Assembly: GCF_900108275.1 (NCBI RefSeq)
Contig: NZ_FNVD01000013.1
Span: 18,475-82,474, forward strand
From: Jhaorihella thermophila
GTDB taxonomy: Bacteria > Pseudomonadota > Alphaproteobacteria > Rhodobacterales > Rhodobacteraceae
Direction: 5' to 3'
Length of the DNA: 64,000 nt
The position numbers and the translations under genes are program-made. Under the pieces are notes generated by a model. It did no database searches, was not told where the DNA came from, and saw nothing but the letters and a program-made list of their open reading frames with translations. This document shows, piece after piece, positions 52,139 through 60,709 of the stretch. Within the stretch, counting starts at the first letter, position 1. Each line of letters starts with the position of its first letter.

Positions 52139-52696
52139 TCACCCTTCCAGCACCCCACGCGCGGCAATTGCTTCCATCGCCGTCCGCACCTCATGCACCA
52201 GCGTCGCCGCCATCGACCGGAACACAATTAACTGAAACGCCCGCGGCCCCACGCGCGTGACCGATCCGGCCATGTGCCCGATCAGCGTCCGGGCGGTATG
52301 TCCCCTTTTGAACAGCCGGACCCGCAGATCGACCGGCACCAGCCGCGCCAGCACGTCCTCGACCCGTTCGCCCTCGATCCGCACCAGCGCCCAGGCATCC
52401 GACTGATCGGTCAACGCCGCATGTTCCGCCAGCGACGGATCCGGCTCCGGCCCGACCAGCAGGGCCTGCCCCCGACCGAACCAGATCGCCCGCGCACCCG
52501 CCCTGACCGCACTGCGGTTCGGCGCGGGAAACGCCACCCCATGCGCCGCCCGCATCGCCTGCGCCAGCGCCGCCTCGCGGCCTCGGAACGGCGCGACGAC
52601 GGTCATCACGCCGGGGTTCTCCTCGGTCAGGCTCACGCCGCCGACGGTCAACGGCAGCAGCCCCTCGCAGGGGGTCTTCGCAATCAGCTCAGCCAC
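52139..52696 (-). CDS. soxG: Sarcosine oxidase gamma subunit
   Basis: A 185-residue subunit of heterotetrameric sarcosine oxidase. Family features are the C-terminal GTPA-like region with VDLRVRLFKRGHTARTLIGHM and FQLIVFRSMAATLVHEVR. It overlaps the end of soxA by eight bases and is last in the order B-D-A-G. It contributes structurally and has no cofactor of its own. This sox is unrelated to thiosulfate-oxidising Sox proteins. Confidence 0.93.
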   Translation of the reverse strand: MAELIAKTPCEGLLPLTVGGVSLTEENPGVMTVVAPFRGREAALAQAMRAAHGVAFPAPNRSAVRAGARAIWFGRGQALLVGPEPDPSLAEHAALTDQSDAWALVRIEGERVEDVLARLVPVDLRVRLFKRGHTARTLIGHMAGSVTRVGPRAFQLIVFRSMAATLVHEVRTAMEAIAARGVLEG

Positions 52697-55622
52697 GCAT
52701 CCGCCCTCCCTCGGGGTCGTAGAAGACCGGGTTCACCACCTCGCATTCCGTGTCGATGCCGCGCAGGTGATCGACCAGCCGCACCACTTCACCGATCCGC
52801 TCGGGCCCGCGCCGCAGGAAAGCCAGCCCGATCATGTGCCCCAGCGTCGGCGAGAACCCCACCGAAGTCACATAGCCCTGGTCGTTCACCCGCACCGGCG
52901 CCTCGCCCCGGTTGAACAGATGCGCGCCCGCGGTGATCTGCTTGACCGCGCCCACCGGTTTCAGCCCCACCAGACGTTCGCGGTCGGGATCCATCAGCCC
53001 CGCACGCTGCGACAGGGTCTTGCCGATGCAGTCCTTCTTCTCCGACACCATCCCCTGCATCCCGATGTCATAGGCCGTGGTGCGGCCGTGGATCTCGGCA
53101 TGGGTGATGAACCCCTTCTCGATCCGCAGCACGTTCAGCGCCTCCATCCCGTAGGGCCCGCCGCCCAGCGCCTCGGCCCGCGCCACCAGTTCGCGGAACA
53201 GACTGTCGCCGAAACGCGCCGGCACCGCGATCTCGTATCCCTGCTCACCCGAGAAGGAAATGCGGAAAAGCCGCCCCCGAACCCCCAGCACCGACACCGC
53301 GCCGCAAGCCATGAAGGGCCAGTCGGCTTGCGCCAGCGGCGCATCCAGAAGCCCGTTCAGCAACTCGCGCGCCTTCGGCCCCGCCACGGCGAACTGCGCC
53401 CATTGCTCGGTCACAGAAACGAAGCGCAGATCCAGATCGGGGCGCAGCGCCTGGTGCACCCATTCCAGGTGCCGCATCACTTCGCCCGCGGCGGCGGTCG
53501 TGGTGGTCATCAGCCAGCGGTTCTCGCCCAGCCGTGCGCAGGTGCCGTCATCCATGACGAACCCGTCCTCGCGCAGCATCAGCCCGTAACGCACCCGGCC
53601 CACCTTCAGCGTGCTGAAGGTGTTGGTATAGACGAAATCCAGAAACGCCCCCACATCCGGCCCCTGCAGGTCGATCTTTCCCAGAGTCGAGACGTCGCAG
53701 ACCCCGACCGCCTCGCGCACCATCCGCACCTCGCGGTCGCAGGACTGCCGCCAATGGGTCTCGCCCGGTTTCGGAAAATAGCTCGGTCGATACCACAGCC
53801 CCGCCTCGATCATTGGCGCGCCGTGCTCCACGCTCGCGGCGTGGCTGGTGGAGAACCGCTCTGGCGCGAACCCCTTGCCCTGCGCGCCGGCGCCCAGCGC
53901 CGCGATGGAAACCGGCGAATAGGGCGGGCGAAAGGTCGTCGTGCCGGTCTCGGGGATCGACCGGCCCGTGGCATCGGCCAAAACCGCCAGCGCCGCGACG
54001 TTCGAATTCTTGCCCTGATCGGTCGCCATGCCCTGCGTGGTATAGCGCTTCATGTGCTCGACCGACCGGAAATTCTCGGCCGCCGCCTGTTTCACGTCCT
54101 TCACCGTCACGTCGTTCTGGAAATCGAGCCAGGCCCGCCCCCTGCCCGGCACCGACCACAGCGGCGCGATGCGGCAGGGATCGTCCTCGGCCTCCGGCAG
54201 ATCCGGCACCGCCGCCCCGAACCCGAGAGCTTCCGCCGCCCGCGCCCCGGCCTCGGCTCCTTCGCGCAGACAGGCGGCGGTGGAGAACGCGCCATTGGCG
54301 GCGCCGACGGCCTCCAGCCCCGGCACCGCGCCGGGCAAGGGCACAAAGGCGGCGATGTCGCGCCGCCAGACGGGCCGCCCGTTCATGTGGCAGGCCAGAT
54401 GCACGCTGGGGTTCCAGCCCCCCGACATGGCCAGGCAATCGGCCTGCAGCTTCTCCTTGCCGCGCGCGGTACGGATGGTGATGTTCTCCAGCCCCTTGCG
54501 TCCGGCGCTGTCGCACACGACCGCGCCGCGCCAGACCCGGAAATCGCGCGCCCGGGGCGCGTCATGGCGGCTGTCGATCAGCCCGGCCACATGCACCCCC
54601 GCCGCCACCAGATCTCGCGCCGTGCGATGCGCGTCGTCGTTGTTGCCAAAGACCGCCACCCGCCGCCCCGGCGCCACGCCCCAGCGGTTCAGATAGGCCC
54701 GCACCGCCCCTGCCATCATGATGCCGGGCCGGTCGTTGTTGCGAAACGCCACCGGCCGCTCCAGCGCGCCCGCTGCCAGCACCGCGCGCCGCGCCACGAT
54801 CCGCCAGAAACATTCCACCGGCCGCGCCGAACCCGACCGGGGCAGATGCTGCCCCACCCGCTCCAACGCGCCATAGGTGCCTTGATCATAGGCCCCGACC
54901 ACGCAGGTGCGCGGCATCAGGCGGACATTTTCCATCGCCGCCAGCTCGGCCAGAACATCGTCCACCCACAGATGCGCGGACCGGCCGCCGATCTCCCAGC
55001 TCTCGGCCAGAGCCCGCCCGCCCATCCGGGCATCCTCGTCGGCCAGGATCACGTCGGCCCCCGCGCGCCCCGCCGCCAGCGCCGCCATCAGCCCCGCCGG
55101 CCCCCCGCCGATCACCAGTACGTCACAGAACGCGAACGCCTTTTCATACCGGTCCGGGTTGGCCTCGCGCGACAGCGCCCCCAGCCCGGCCGAGCGCCGG
55201 ATCAGCGGCTCATAGACCTTCTCCCAGAAGGATTTCGGCCACATGAAGGTTTTGTAATAGAACCCCGCGCCCAGAAAAGGCGCGGCCAGATCGTTGACCG
55301 ACAGCAGGTCGAATCCCAGCGACGGCCAACGGTTCTGACTGCGCGCCTCGAGCCCATCATAAATCTCCTGCACCGTGGCGCGCACATTCGGCTCCTGCCC
55401 CGCGCCGCGCCCGATGGTCAACAGCGCGTTGGGCTCCTCCGACCCGGCGGTCAGCACCCCGCGCGGGCGGTGATACTTGAACGACCGCCCCACCAGCCGC
55501 ACCCCGTTGGCCAGAAGCGCCGAGGCCAGCGTATCCCCCTCCAGCCCCCGATACCGCACGCCGTCAAAGCTGAAGGTCACCGGCCGCGCGCCGGCCAGCA
55601 GCCCCTTGCCCGCAACCCTCAT
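52689..55622 (-). CDS. soxA: Sarcosine oxidase alpha subunit
   Basis: A 977-residue multidomain protein. The N-terminal ferredoxin-like domain lacks cluster cysteines, as in the family (FSFDGVRYRGLEGDTLASAL). An NAD-binding/FAD oxidoreductase region follows with VLVIGGGPAGLMAALAAGRAG near residue 170. The C-terminal half is an aminomethyltransferase (GcvT) domain that binds tetrahydrofolate and takes up the methyl-derived C1 unit. It overlaps soxD by four bases at the start (ATGA). The complex oxidises sarcosine to glycine, with 5,10-methylene-THF and H2O2. Confidence 0.95.
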   Translation of the reverse strand: MRVAGKGLLAGARPVTFSFDGVRYRGLEGDTLASALLANGVRLVGRSFKYHRPRGVLTAGSEEPNALLTIGRGAGQEPNVRATVQEIYDGLEARSQNRWPSLGFDLLSVNDLAAPFLGAGFYYKTFMWPKSFWEKVYEPLIRRSAGLGALSREANPDRYEKAFAFCDVLVIGGGPAGLMAALAAGRAGADVILADEDARMGGRALAESWEIGGRSAHLWVDDVLAELAAMENVRLMPRTCVVGAYDQGTYGALERVGQHLPRSGSARPVECFWRIVARRAVLAAGALERPVAFRNNDRPGIMMAGAVRAYLNRWGVAPGRRVAVFGNNDDAHRTARDLVAAGVHVAGLIDSRHDAPRARDFRVWRGAVVCDSAGRKGLENITIRTARGKEKLQADCLAMSGGWNPSVHLACHMNGRPVWRRDIAAFVPLPGAVPGLEAVGAANGAFSTAACLREGAEAGARAAEALGFGAAVPDLPEAEDDPCRIAPLWSVPGRGRAWLDFQNDVTVKDVKQAAAENFRSVEHMKRYTTQGMATDQGKNSNVAALAVLADATGRSIPETGTTTFRPPYSPVSIAALGAGAQGKGFAPERFSTSHAASVEHGAPMIEAGLWYRPSYFPKPGETHWRQSCDREVRMVREAVGVCDVSTLGKIDLQGPDVGAFLDFVYTNTFSTLKVGRVRYGLMLREDGFVMDDGTCARLGENRWLMTTTTAAAGEVMRHLEWVHQALRPDLDLRFVSVTEQWAQFAVAGPKARELLNGLLDAPLAQADWPFMACGAVSVLGVRGRLFRISFSGEQGYEIAVPARFGDSLFRELVARAEALGGGPYGMEALNVLRIEKGFITHAEIHGRTTAYDIGMQGMVSEKKDCIGKTLSQRAGLMDPDRERLVGLKPVGAVKQITAGAHLFNRGEAPVRVNDQGYVTSVGFSPTLGHMIGLAFLRRGPERIGEVVRLVDHLRGIDTECEVVNPVFYDPEGGRMRG

Positions 55623-55882
55623 ACGTCCGCCTCCCCGGCCAGTTCGGCGCCGAATATCTCATGGCTCACCGTATCGCGCGTCACCACCAGCCAGGCGCCA
55701 CAGCCGCCCTCGTGATACCACAGCTCGCGGGTCCGCCCCGCGGGGTTTTCGCGCAGATAGACATAGGCGTCCCACGCCGCCTCCCCCGCGTCGGGACCGG
55801 GCCGATCCAGCGCCACCGCCGCGCCCTTGTAGTAGAATTCGCGCCGGTCGCGCTCTCCGCAGATCGGACAGGGAATCCTCAT
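55619..55882 (-). CDS. soxD: Sarcosine oxidase delta subunit
   Basis: An 87-residue zinc-binding subunit. The zinc ligands are the N-terminal CPICGERDRREFYY cysteines and the later HEGGCGAWL His/Cys. Length and the LWYHEGGCGAWL segment are diagnostic. The ATG at 55882 has only a weak ribosome site. It lies between soxB and soxA, with a repeat remnant in the 61-bp gap to soxB. Confidence 0.94.
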   Translation of the reverse strand: MRIPCPICGERDRREFYYKGAAVALDRPGPDAGEAAWDAYVYLRENPAGRTRELWYHEGGCGAWLVVTRDTVSHEIFGAELAGEADV

Positions 55883-55889
55883 GCGCCCG

Positions 55890-55919
55890 CCCCTGCTTCT
55901 TTCTGGTCACAAATACCCA
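55890..55919 (+). repeat. Truncated intergenic repeat inside the sox operon, copy F
   Basis: CCCTGCTTCTTTCTGGTCACAAATACCC matches the start of copies A-C, but the hairpin half is missing. It lies between the soxB stop and the soxD start within one operon, where a full terminator-like copy would be harmful. Confidence 0.7.
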
Positions 55920-55943
55920 TTGCCGAACCTCTCCGCCCGTGCC

Positions 55944-57197
55944 TCAGTGCAGGTTGTGCTGCGCCCCGGTTCCTTCCTCGTCGATGATGCCGTATCCCGT
56001 GCGGAACCGGTCCAACCGGAACCCGGTCGCCGCCTCGTGATAGCGGTCCGTCGCCATCAGATGCGCGAAACAGTGCCCCGAGGCCGGCACCGCCTTGAAC
56101 CCGCCATAGTTCCAGCCGCAGTTCAGATAGAGCCCCTCGACATCCGTCCGGTCGATGATGGGAGAGCCATCGGGGCTCATGTCCATGATCCCGCCCCAGC
56201 TGCGCAGCACGCGCGCCTTGCCGATCATCGGCATCAGCGTCATGCCCGCCTCCATCACATGCTCGACCGCCGGAAGGTTCCCGCGCGCGGCGTAAGAGGC
56301 ATACATGTCGATGTCGCCGCCAAAGACCAGCCCGCCCTTGTCGGACTGGCTGATGTAGAAATGCCCCATGCCGAAGGTCACCACATGGTCGATCACCGGC
56401 TTCAGCCCCTCGGTGACAAAGGCCTGCAGGACATGGCTCTCGATCGGCAGCCGCATCCCCGCCATCGCCGCCACCTGCGACGACCGCCCGGCGACCACGA
56501 TCCCGACCTTTCCGGCCCGGATCGCCCCGCGCGTGGTCTGCACGCCCCGGACCCGGCCGTTTTCGATATCGATGCCCGTCACTTCGCAGTTCTGGATCAG
56601 ATCCACGCCCCGCCGGTCCGCGCCGCGCGCATAGCCCCAGGCCACCGCGTCGTGGCGCGCCGTGCCGCCGCGGGGATGGAACAGCCCGCCATGGACCGGA
56701 AACCGCGCGTTGTCGAAATCGAGATAGGGCACCAGCCGGCGCACGCCCTCGCGATCCAGCAGGATCGCGTCGTCGCCCTGATTCACCATCGCGTTGCCGC
56801 GCCGGGCAAAGGCGTCGCGCTGCCCGTCCGAATGGAACAAGTTCAGAACGCCCCGCTGCGACATCATCACGTTGTAGTTCAGTTCCTGCTCCAGCCCTTC
56901 CCAGAGCTTGAGCGAATGGCTGTAGAATTCCGAATTGCCCGGCAGCCCGTAATTGGCCCGCACGATGGTCGTGTTGCGCCCGACATTGCCGCCGCCAAGG
57001 TAACCCTTTTCCAGCACCGCGACATTGGTGATCCCATGCTCGCGCGCCAGGTAATAGGCGGTGGAGAGCCCATGCCCGCCGCCGCCGATGATGACCACGT
57101 CATATTCGGACTTCGGCGCGGGGTCGCGCCAGTGCGGCTCCCACCCGCGGTTGCCGGTCAGCCCCTCCCACAGAACCCTCAATCCCGAAAATCGCAT
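55944..57197 (-). CDS. soxB: Sarcosine oxidase beta subunit
   Basis: A 417-residue FAD/FMN flavoprotein of the DAO fold, the site of sarcosine oxidation. The N-terminal dinucleotide motif is DVVIIGGGGHGLSTAYYLA. The segment LFHPRGGTARHDAVAWG contains the histidine that carries covalent FMN in the family. ATG at 57197 is preceded by GGGGAG. A 129-bp gap separates it from livF upstream, and the operon continues to soxD. Confidence 0.95.
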   Translation of the reverse strand: MRFSGLRVLWEGLTGNRGWEPHWRDPAPKSEYDVVIIGGGGHGLSTAYYLAREHGITNVAVLEKGYLGGGNVGRNTTIVRANYGLPGNSEFYSHSLKLWEGLEQELNYNVMMSQRGVLNLFHSDGQRDAFARRGNAMVNQGDDAILLDREGVRRLVPYLDFDNARFPVHGGLFHPRGGTARHDAVAWGYARGADRRGVDLIQNCEVTGIDIENGRVRGVQTTRGAIRAGKVGIVVAGRSSQVAAMAGMRLPIESHVLQAFVTEGLKPVIDHVVTFGMGHFYISQSDKGGLVFGGDIDMYASYAARGNLPAVEHVMEAGMTLMPMIGKARVLRSWGGIMDMSPDGSPIIDRTDVEGLYLNCGWNYGGFKAVPASGHCFAHLMATDRYHEAATGFRLDRFRTGYGIIDEEGTGAQHNLH

Positions 57198-57326
57198 GCT
57201 ACACTCCCCGCCGCATCGGCGCGATGAAACCAGCTTGCTCCATGACTATCAACGCCCGCCCCGCCCGCGCCCGCCCTTTTCGACAAAAGCAGGTCAGCCA
57301 GCGACCCGTTGCCGGACCGCCGCCGC

Positions 57327-58016
57327 TCAGACCCCCAGCCATGAATGGGCGATCTCGGGGGACAGATCCGCCATCGGCCCTGACCAGACGGTTTCGCCCC
57401 GCTGCAGGATCACGGCCCGGTCGGCAATCCGGCCCAGTTCCTTCAGCGACTTGTCCACGATCAGGATCGACAGCCCCGCCTCGCGCTTCAACCGCTCGAT
57501 CGCCGCCCAGATTTCCTGCCGCACGATGGGGGCGAGCCCCTCGGTCGCCTCGTCCAGCACCAGCAGCCGGGGGTTGGTCATCAGCGCCCGCCCGATCACC
57601 AGCATCTGCTGTTCGCCGCCCGACAGCGACGCCGCAAGCTGTCCGCGCCGCTCGGCCAGCCGGGGGAACAGCTCGGCCACGGTCGCCAGATCCCAGAAGC
57701 CGGGCCGGGCGGTGGCGATCAGGTTTTCTTCGACGGTGAGGTTGGGAAAACAGCGCCGCCCCTCGGGCACCAGCCCGATCCCCAGCCGTGCCGCGCGGTG
57801 GCTGGGCAGCGGCCGCAGGTCGTGGCCGTCGAACAGTATCTCGCCCCCCGCCACCGGCAGCATCCGGCAGATCGTCTTGATCGTGGTGGACTTGCCCATC
57901 CCGTTGCGGCCCATCAGCGCCACCACCTGCCCCTCTTCGACCTCGAGGCTGACCTTGAACAGCGCCTGCGCCCGCCCGTAAAAGGCCGACACATCGACAA
58001 GCCGCAGCAGCGTCAT
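57327..58016 (-). CDS. livF: HAAT ABC transporter ATP-binding protein, LivF type (sox-linked)
   Basis: A 229-residue ATPase with Walker A GRNGMGKST, signature LSGGEQQML and Walker B LLVLDEATEGL. It overlaps the livG stop (start 58016, livG stop at 58013). It is last of the transporter genes and lies directly before soxB. Substrate not established; context suggests sarcosine, dimethylglycine or glycine betaine. Confidence 0.93.
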   Translation of the reverse strand: MTLLRLVDVSAFYGRAQALFKVSLEVEEGQVVALMGRNGMGKSTTIKTICRMLPVAGGEILFDGHDLRPLPSHRAARLGIGLVPEGRRCFPNLTVEENLIATARPGFWDLATVAELFPRLAERRGQLAASLSGGEQQMLVIGRALMTNPRLLVLDEATEGLAPIVRQEIWAAIERLKREAGLSILIVDKSLKELGRIADRAVILQRGETVWSGPMADLSPEIAHSWLGV

Positions 58017-58762
58017 GCGTCCTCTCCCAGATAGGCGCGGCGCACCTCGGGGTGGGCGCGGATCTCTGCCACGCTGCCGGTAAAGATCACCCGGCCCTGC
58101 ACCAGCACGCTGACCCGGTCGGCCAGCGAGAACACGGCGTCCATGTCGTGTTCGATCAGCAGGATCGGCGCCTGCGCCTTCAGTTCGCGCAGCAATCCGG
58201 TCATGCGCTGCGATCCACTCGCCCCCAGCCCGGCCATGGGTTCGTCCATCAAAAAGGCGCGCGGCGACAGCGTGAGCGCCACCGCGACCTCGAGCGCGCG
58301 GCGCTGGCCATGGCTCAGATCGCCCGCGCGCATCCAGCGTTCCTCCGCCAGGCCGACCTGTTCCAGCGCCGCCTCGGCACGGGCACGAAAGGCGCGGTCC
58401 CGCAGCGCAGAACGCAGGAACCGGAACGCCCCGCCGGCCGCGCCCACCGCGCCCAGCAGGACGTTCTCGATCACGGTGTCCTCCATCGCCAGCGCCGAAA
58501 TCTGGAAGGTCCGCGCCAGCCCCATCCGCGCCCGCTGCACCGTGCCCAGCCCGGTCACGTCGCGGCCAAGAAAGGTGATCCGCCCCGCATCCGGTTCCAG
58601 CCCGCCGCAGATCTGTTCGATCAGCGTGGATTTCCCCGCCCCGTTCGGCCCGATCAGCGCGTGGATCTCGCCCGGCCGCAGGTCCAGCGTCACGTTGTCC
58701 GAGGCCCGGACCATGCCGAAGCTCTTGCAGACCCCTTCGACGGCGAGAACCGGCTCAGCCAC
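58013..58762 (-). CDS. livG: HAAT ABC transporter ATP-binding protein, LivG type (sox-linked)
   Basis: A 249-residue ATPase. Walker A is GPNGAGKST, the signature is DLSHGQRRALEV, and Walker B is AFLMDEPMAGL; the H-loop is IEHDMDAVF. GTG at 58762 is the start because AGGAGG lies six bases upstream and homology begins at once; the longer frame to 58942 reads through livM. It overlaps the livM stop by eight bases. Confidence 0.92.
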   Translation of the reverse strand: MAEPVLAVEGVCKSFGMVRASDNVTLDLRPGEIHALIGPNGAGKSTLIEQICGGLEPDAGRITFLGRDVTGLGTVQRARMGLARTFQISALAMEDTVIENVLLGAVGAAGGAFRFLRSALRDRAFRARAEAALEQVGLAEERWMRAGDLSHGQRRALEVAVALTLSPRAFLMDEPMAGLGASGSQRMTGLLRELKAQAPILLIEHDMDAVFSLADRVSVLVQGRVIFTGSVAEIRAHPEVRRAYLGEDA

Positions 58763-59738
58763 GGCGCGCCTCCTGTCCGGCAAGGATGCCGACCACTCCG
58801 TTGCGGCCAAAGAGCACCACCAGCAGCAGAAGCGCGCCCAGAAAGACGTGCCAATAGTCCGACACGCCCCCCAGAAGATGTTCCAGCGCGATGAACAGCG
58901 CCGCCCCCGCCACGGGGCCAAAGAGCCGCGCCGTGCCGCCAAGGATCACGAACACCATGATCTCGCCCGAGGTCTGCCAGCTGAACATGGCGGGGCTGAC
59001 GAAGCGGTTGAGATCGGCAAAGAGCGCCCCGGCCAGCCCCGTGATCGTGCCCGAGATCGCAAAGGCCGCCAGCCGCAGCCGGTAGGGTGAGATCCCCACC
59101 GCCCGGACCCGTTCCGGCGCCTGCCGCGCGGCATTCAGCGCCAGCCCGAAGGGTGCCCGCCGAACCAGCGCCGCGACCGCGATGGTGGCCAGCATCAGGG
59201 CATAGACCAGCGCAAAGAACTGGATCGGATCCAGCGTGTTCAGCCCTGGAAAGCCGTTGCGCACATAGATCGGCAGCCCGTCCTCGCCGCCATAGGCCGG
59301 CCAGGAGATCGCGAAATAGTAAAGCATCTGCGCAAAGGCGAGCGTGATCATGATGAAATAGGCGCCCGAGGTGCGCAGGCTGAGCGCCCCGATCGCCAGC
59401 GCCGCCAGCGCCGAGGCCAGCATCGCCACGATCCAGATCACCGGCATGGATTTCGTGCCCTCGACCAGGAACGGCCACTCGAGCAGCGGCGTGTAAGTCT
59501 GCGCGTGACTGGCGAGAATCCCCATCGCGTAACCGCCGATGCCGAAAAACGCGGCATGGCCGAGGCTGACCAGCCCGCCATAGCCCAACGCGATGTTGAG
59601 CCCCACCCCGGCAATGGCGAAGATCGCCGCGCGGGTGGCCAGCGTGATGAGAAACGGCTCCTCGGCCATCCACGCCCACAGCGGGAAGACCAGGAACCCG
59701 GCGGCGAGGATCAGGTTCAGGACCGCTTCCCGGCTCAT
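58755..59738 (-). CDS. livM: HAAT ABC transporter permease, LivM type (sox-linked)
   Basis: A 327-residue permease with the LivM signature GYGGLVSLGHAAFFGIGGYAMG near residues 55-75 and about ten helices. ATG at 59738 overlaps the livH stop by four bases (ATGA), so the much longer upstream frame is not used. It is shorter than the LivM at 12 kb, without the extra periplasmic segment. Confidence 0.92.
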   Translation of the reverse strand: MSREAVLNLILAAGFLVFPLWAWMAEEPFLITLATRAAIFAIAGVGLNIALGYGGLVSLGHAAFFGIGGYAMGILASHAQTYTPLLEWPFLVEGTKSMPVIWIVAMLASALAALAIGALSLRTSGAYFIMITLAFAQMLYYFAISWPAYGGEDGLPIYVRNGFPGLNTLDPIQFFALVYALMLATIAVAALVRRAPFGLALNAARQAPERVRAVGISPYRLRLAAFAISGTITGLAGALFADLNRFVSPAMFSWQTSGEIMVFVILGGTARLFGPVAGAALFIALEHLLGGVSDYWHVFLGALLLLVVLFGRNGVVGILAGQEARRG

Positions 59739-60655
59739 GCCCGCGCCCCGTAAAGGCCCGTGGGCCGCCAGATCAGGATCGTCGCCATCAGCACGTAGAT
59801 CAGCATCGAGGCCAGCGCAGACCCAACCGAGGTCGCCGCCGAATTGTCCATGAACAGCCGGAAGAATCCCGGCAGCAGGAACCGCCCCAGCGTGTCGGTC
59901 AGCCCCACGAGGATCGCGCCCACCAGCGAGCCGCGGATCGAGCCGATCCCGCCGATCACGATCACCACGAAGGCCAGGATCAGCACCGGCTCTCCCATGC
60001 CGACCTGCACCGACTGGATCGCCCCCACCAGCGCCCCGGCCAGCCCCGCCAGCGCCGCGCCCAGCGCAAAGACCACGGTATAGAGCCGCGAGATGTCCAC
60101 CCCCAGCGCCGCGACGATTTCGCGGTCGGCCTCGCCCGCGCGAATGCGGATGCCCAGCCGGGTGCGGGTGATCAGAAGATAGAGGCCAAGCGCGATCACG
60201 AGGCCCACCCCGATGGTCATGAGCCGATAGAGCGGATACCGGATCCCCCCGGGCAGCGTGACCGGCCCGGCCAGCGCGTCGGGGATGCTCAGATAGAGCG
60301 GGAAGGAGCCGAACAGCCACCGGGTGCCTTCGGAAAAGATCAGGATCAGCGCAAAGGTCGCCAGCACCTGATCCAGATGGTCGCGGGCGTAAAGCCTGCG
60401 GATCACCCCGACCTCGATGATCGCGCCTGCGGCGGCGGCGGCCGCGATGCTGGCGGCCAGTGCCAGCAGAAAGCTGCCCGTCGCCGCGGCGGTCGCGGCG
60501 GCGGCAAAGGCGCCCACCATGAACAGCGACCCGTGCGCCAAGTTGATGAGCCCCATCACGCCGAATACGAGCGTCAGCCCGGACGCCGTCAGAAACAGCG
60601 TGACCCCGAACTGCATCCCGTTCAGGATCTGCTCGACAAGAAGTGTAAGCGACAT
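59735..60655 (-). CDS. livH: HAAT ABC transporter permease, LivH type (sox-linked)
   Basis: A 306-residue permease. It opens SLTLLVEQILNGMQFG and has GLTLVFGVMGLINLAHGSLFM, the LivH hallmark. Unlike the LivH at 13 kb it has no polar insertion, indicating a different subfamily and probably a different substrate. It starts 54 bp after the binding-protein gene stop, and no strong hairpin is present there. Confidence 0.93.
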   Translation of the reverse strand: MSLTLLVEQILNGMQFGVTLFLTASGLTLVFGVMGLINLAHGSLFMVGAFAAAATAAATGSFLLALAASIAAAAAAGAIIEVGVIRRLYARDHLDQVLATFALILIFSEGTRWLFGSFPLYLSIPDALAGPVTLPGGIRYPLYRLMTIGVGLVIALGLYLLITRTRLGIRIRAGEADREIVAALGVDISRLYTVVFALGAALAGLAGALVGAIQSVQVGMGEPVLILAFVVIVIGGIGSIRGSLVGAILVGLTDTLGRFLLPGFFRLFMDNSAATSVGSALASMLIYVLMATILIWRPTGLYGARA

Positions 60656-60709
60656 GCGCCCGCCTGCCCTTGACGGCGGAGCGCACTGCGCACGCCCCGC
60701 CCCGGTTCA

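Noticed and set aside
52139..57197. Sulfur-oxidising Sox system
   Set aside because: The four genes encode heterotetrameric sarcosine oxidase (flavoproteins plus GcvT domain), not thiosulfate oxidation proteins.
60656..60709. Hairpin between the sox-linked binding protein and livH
   Set aside because: Only short interrupted pairings (GGCG and GCGCA types) are present, far weaker than the 11-bp stems at the other two transport operons.
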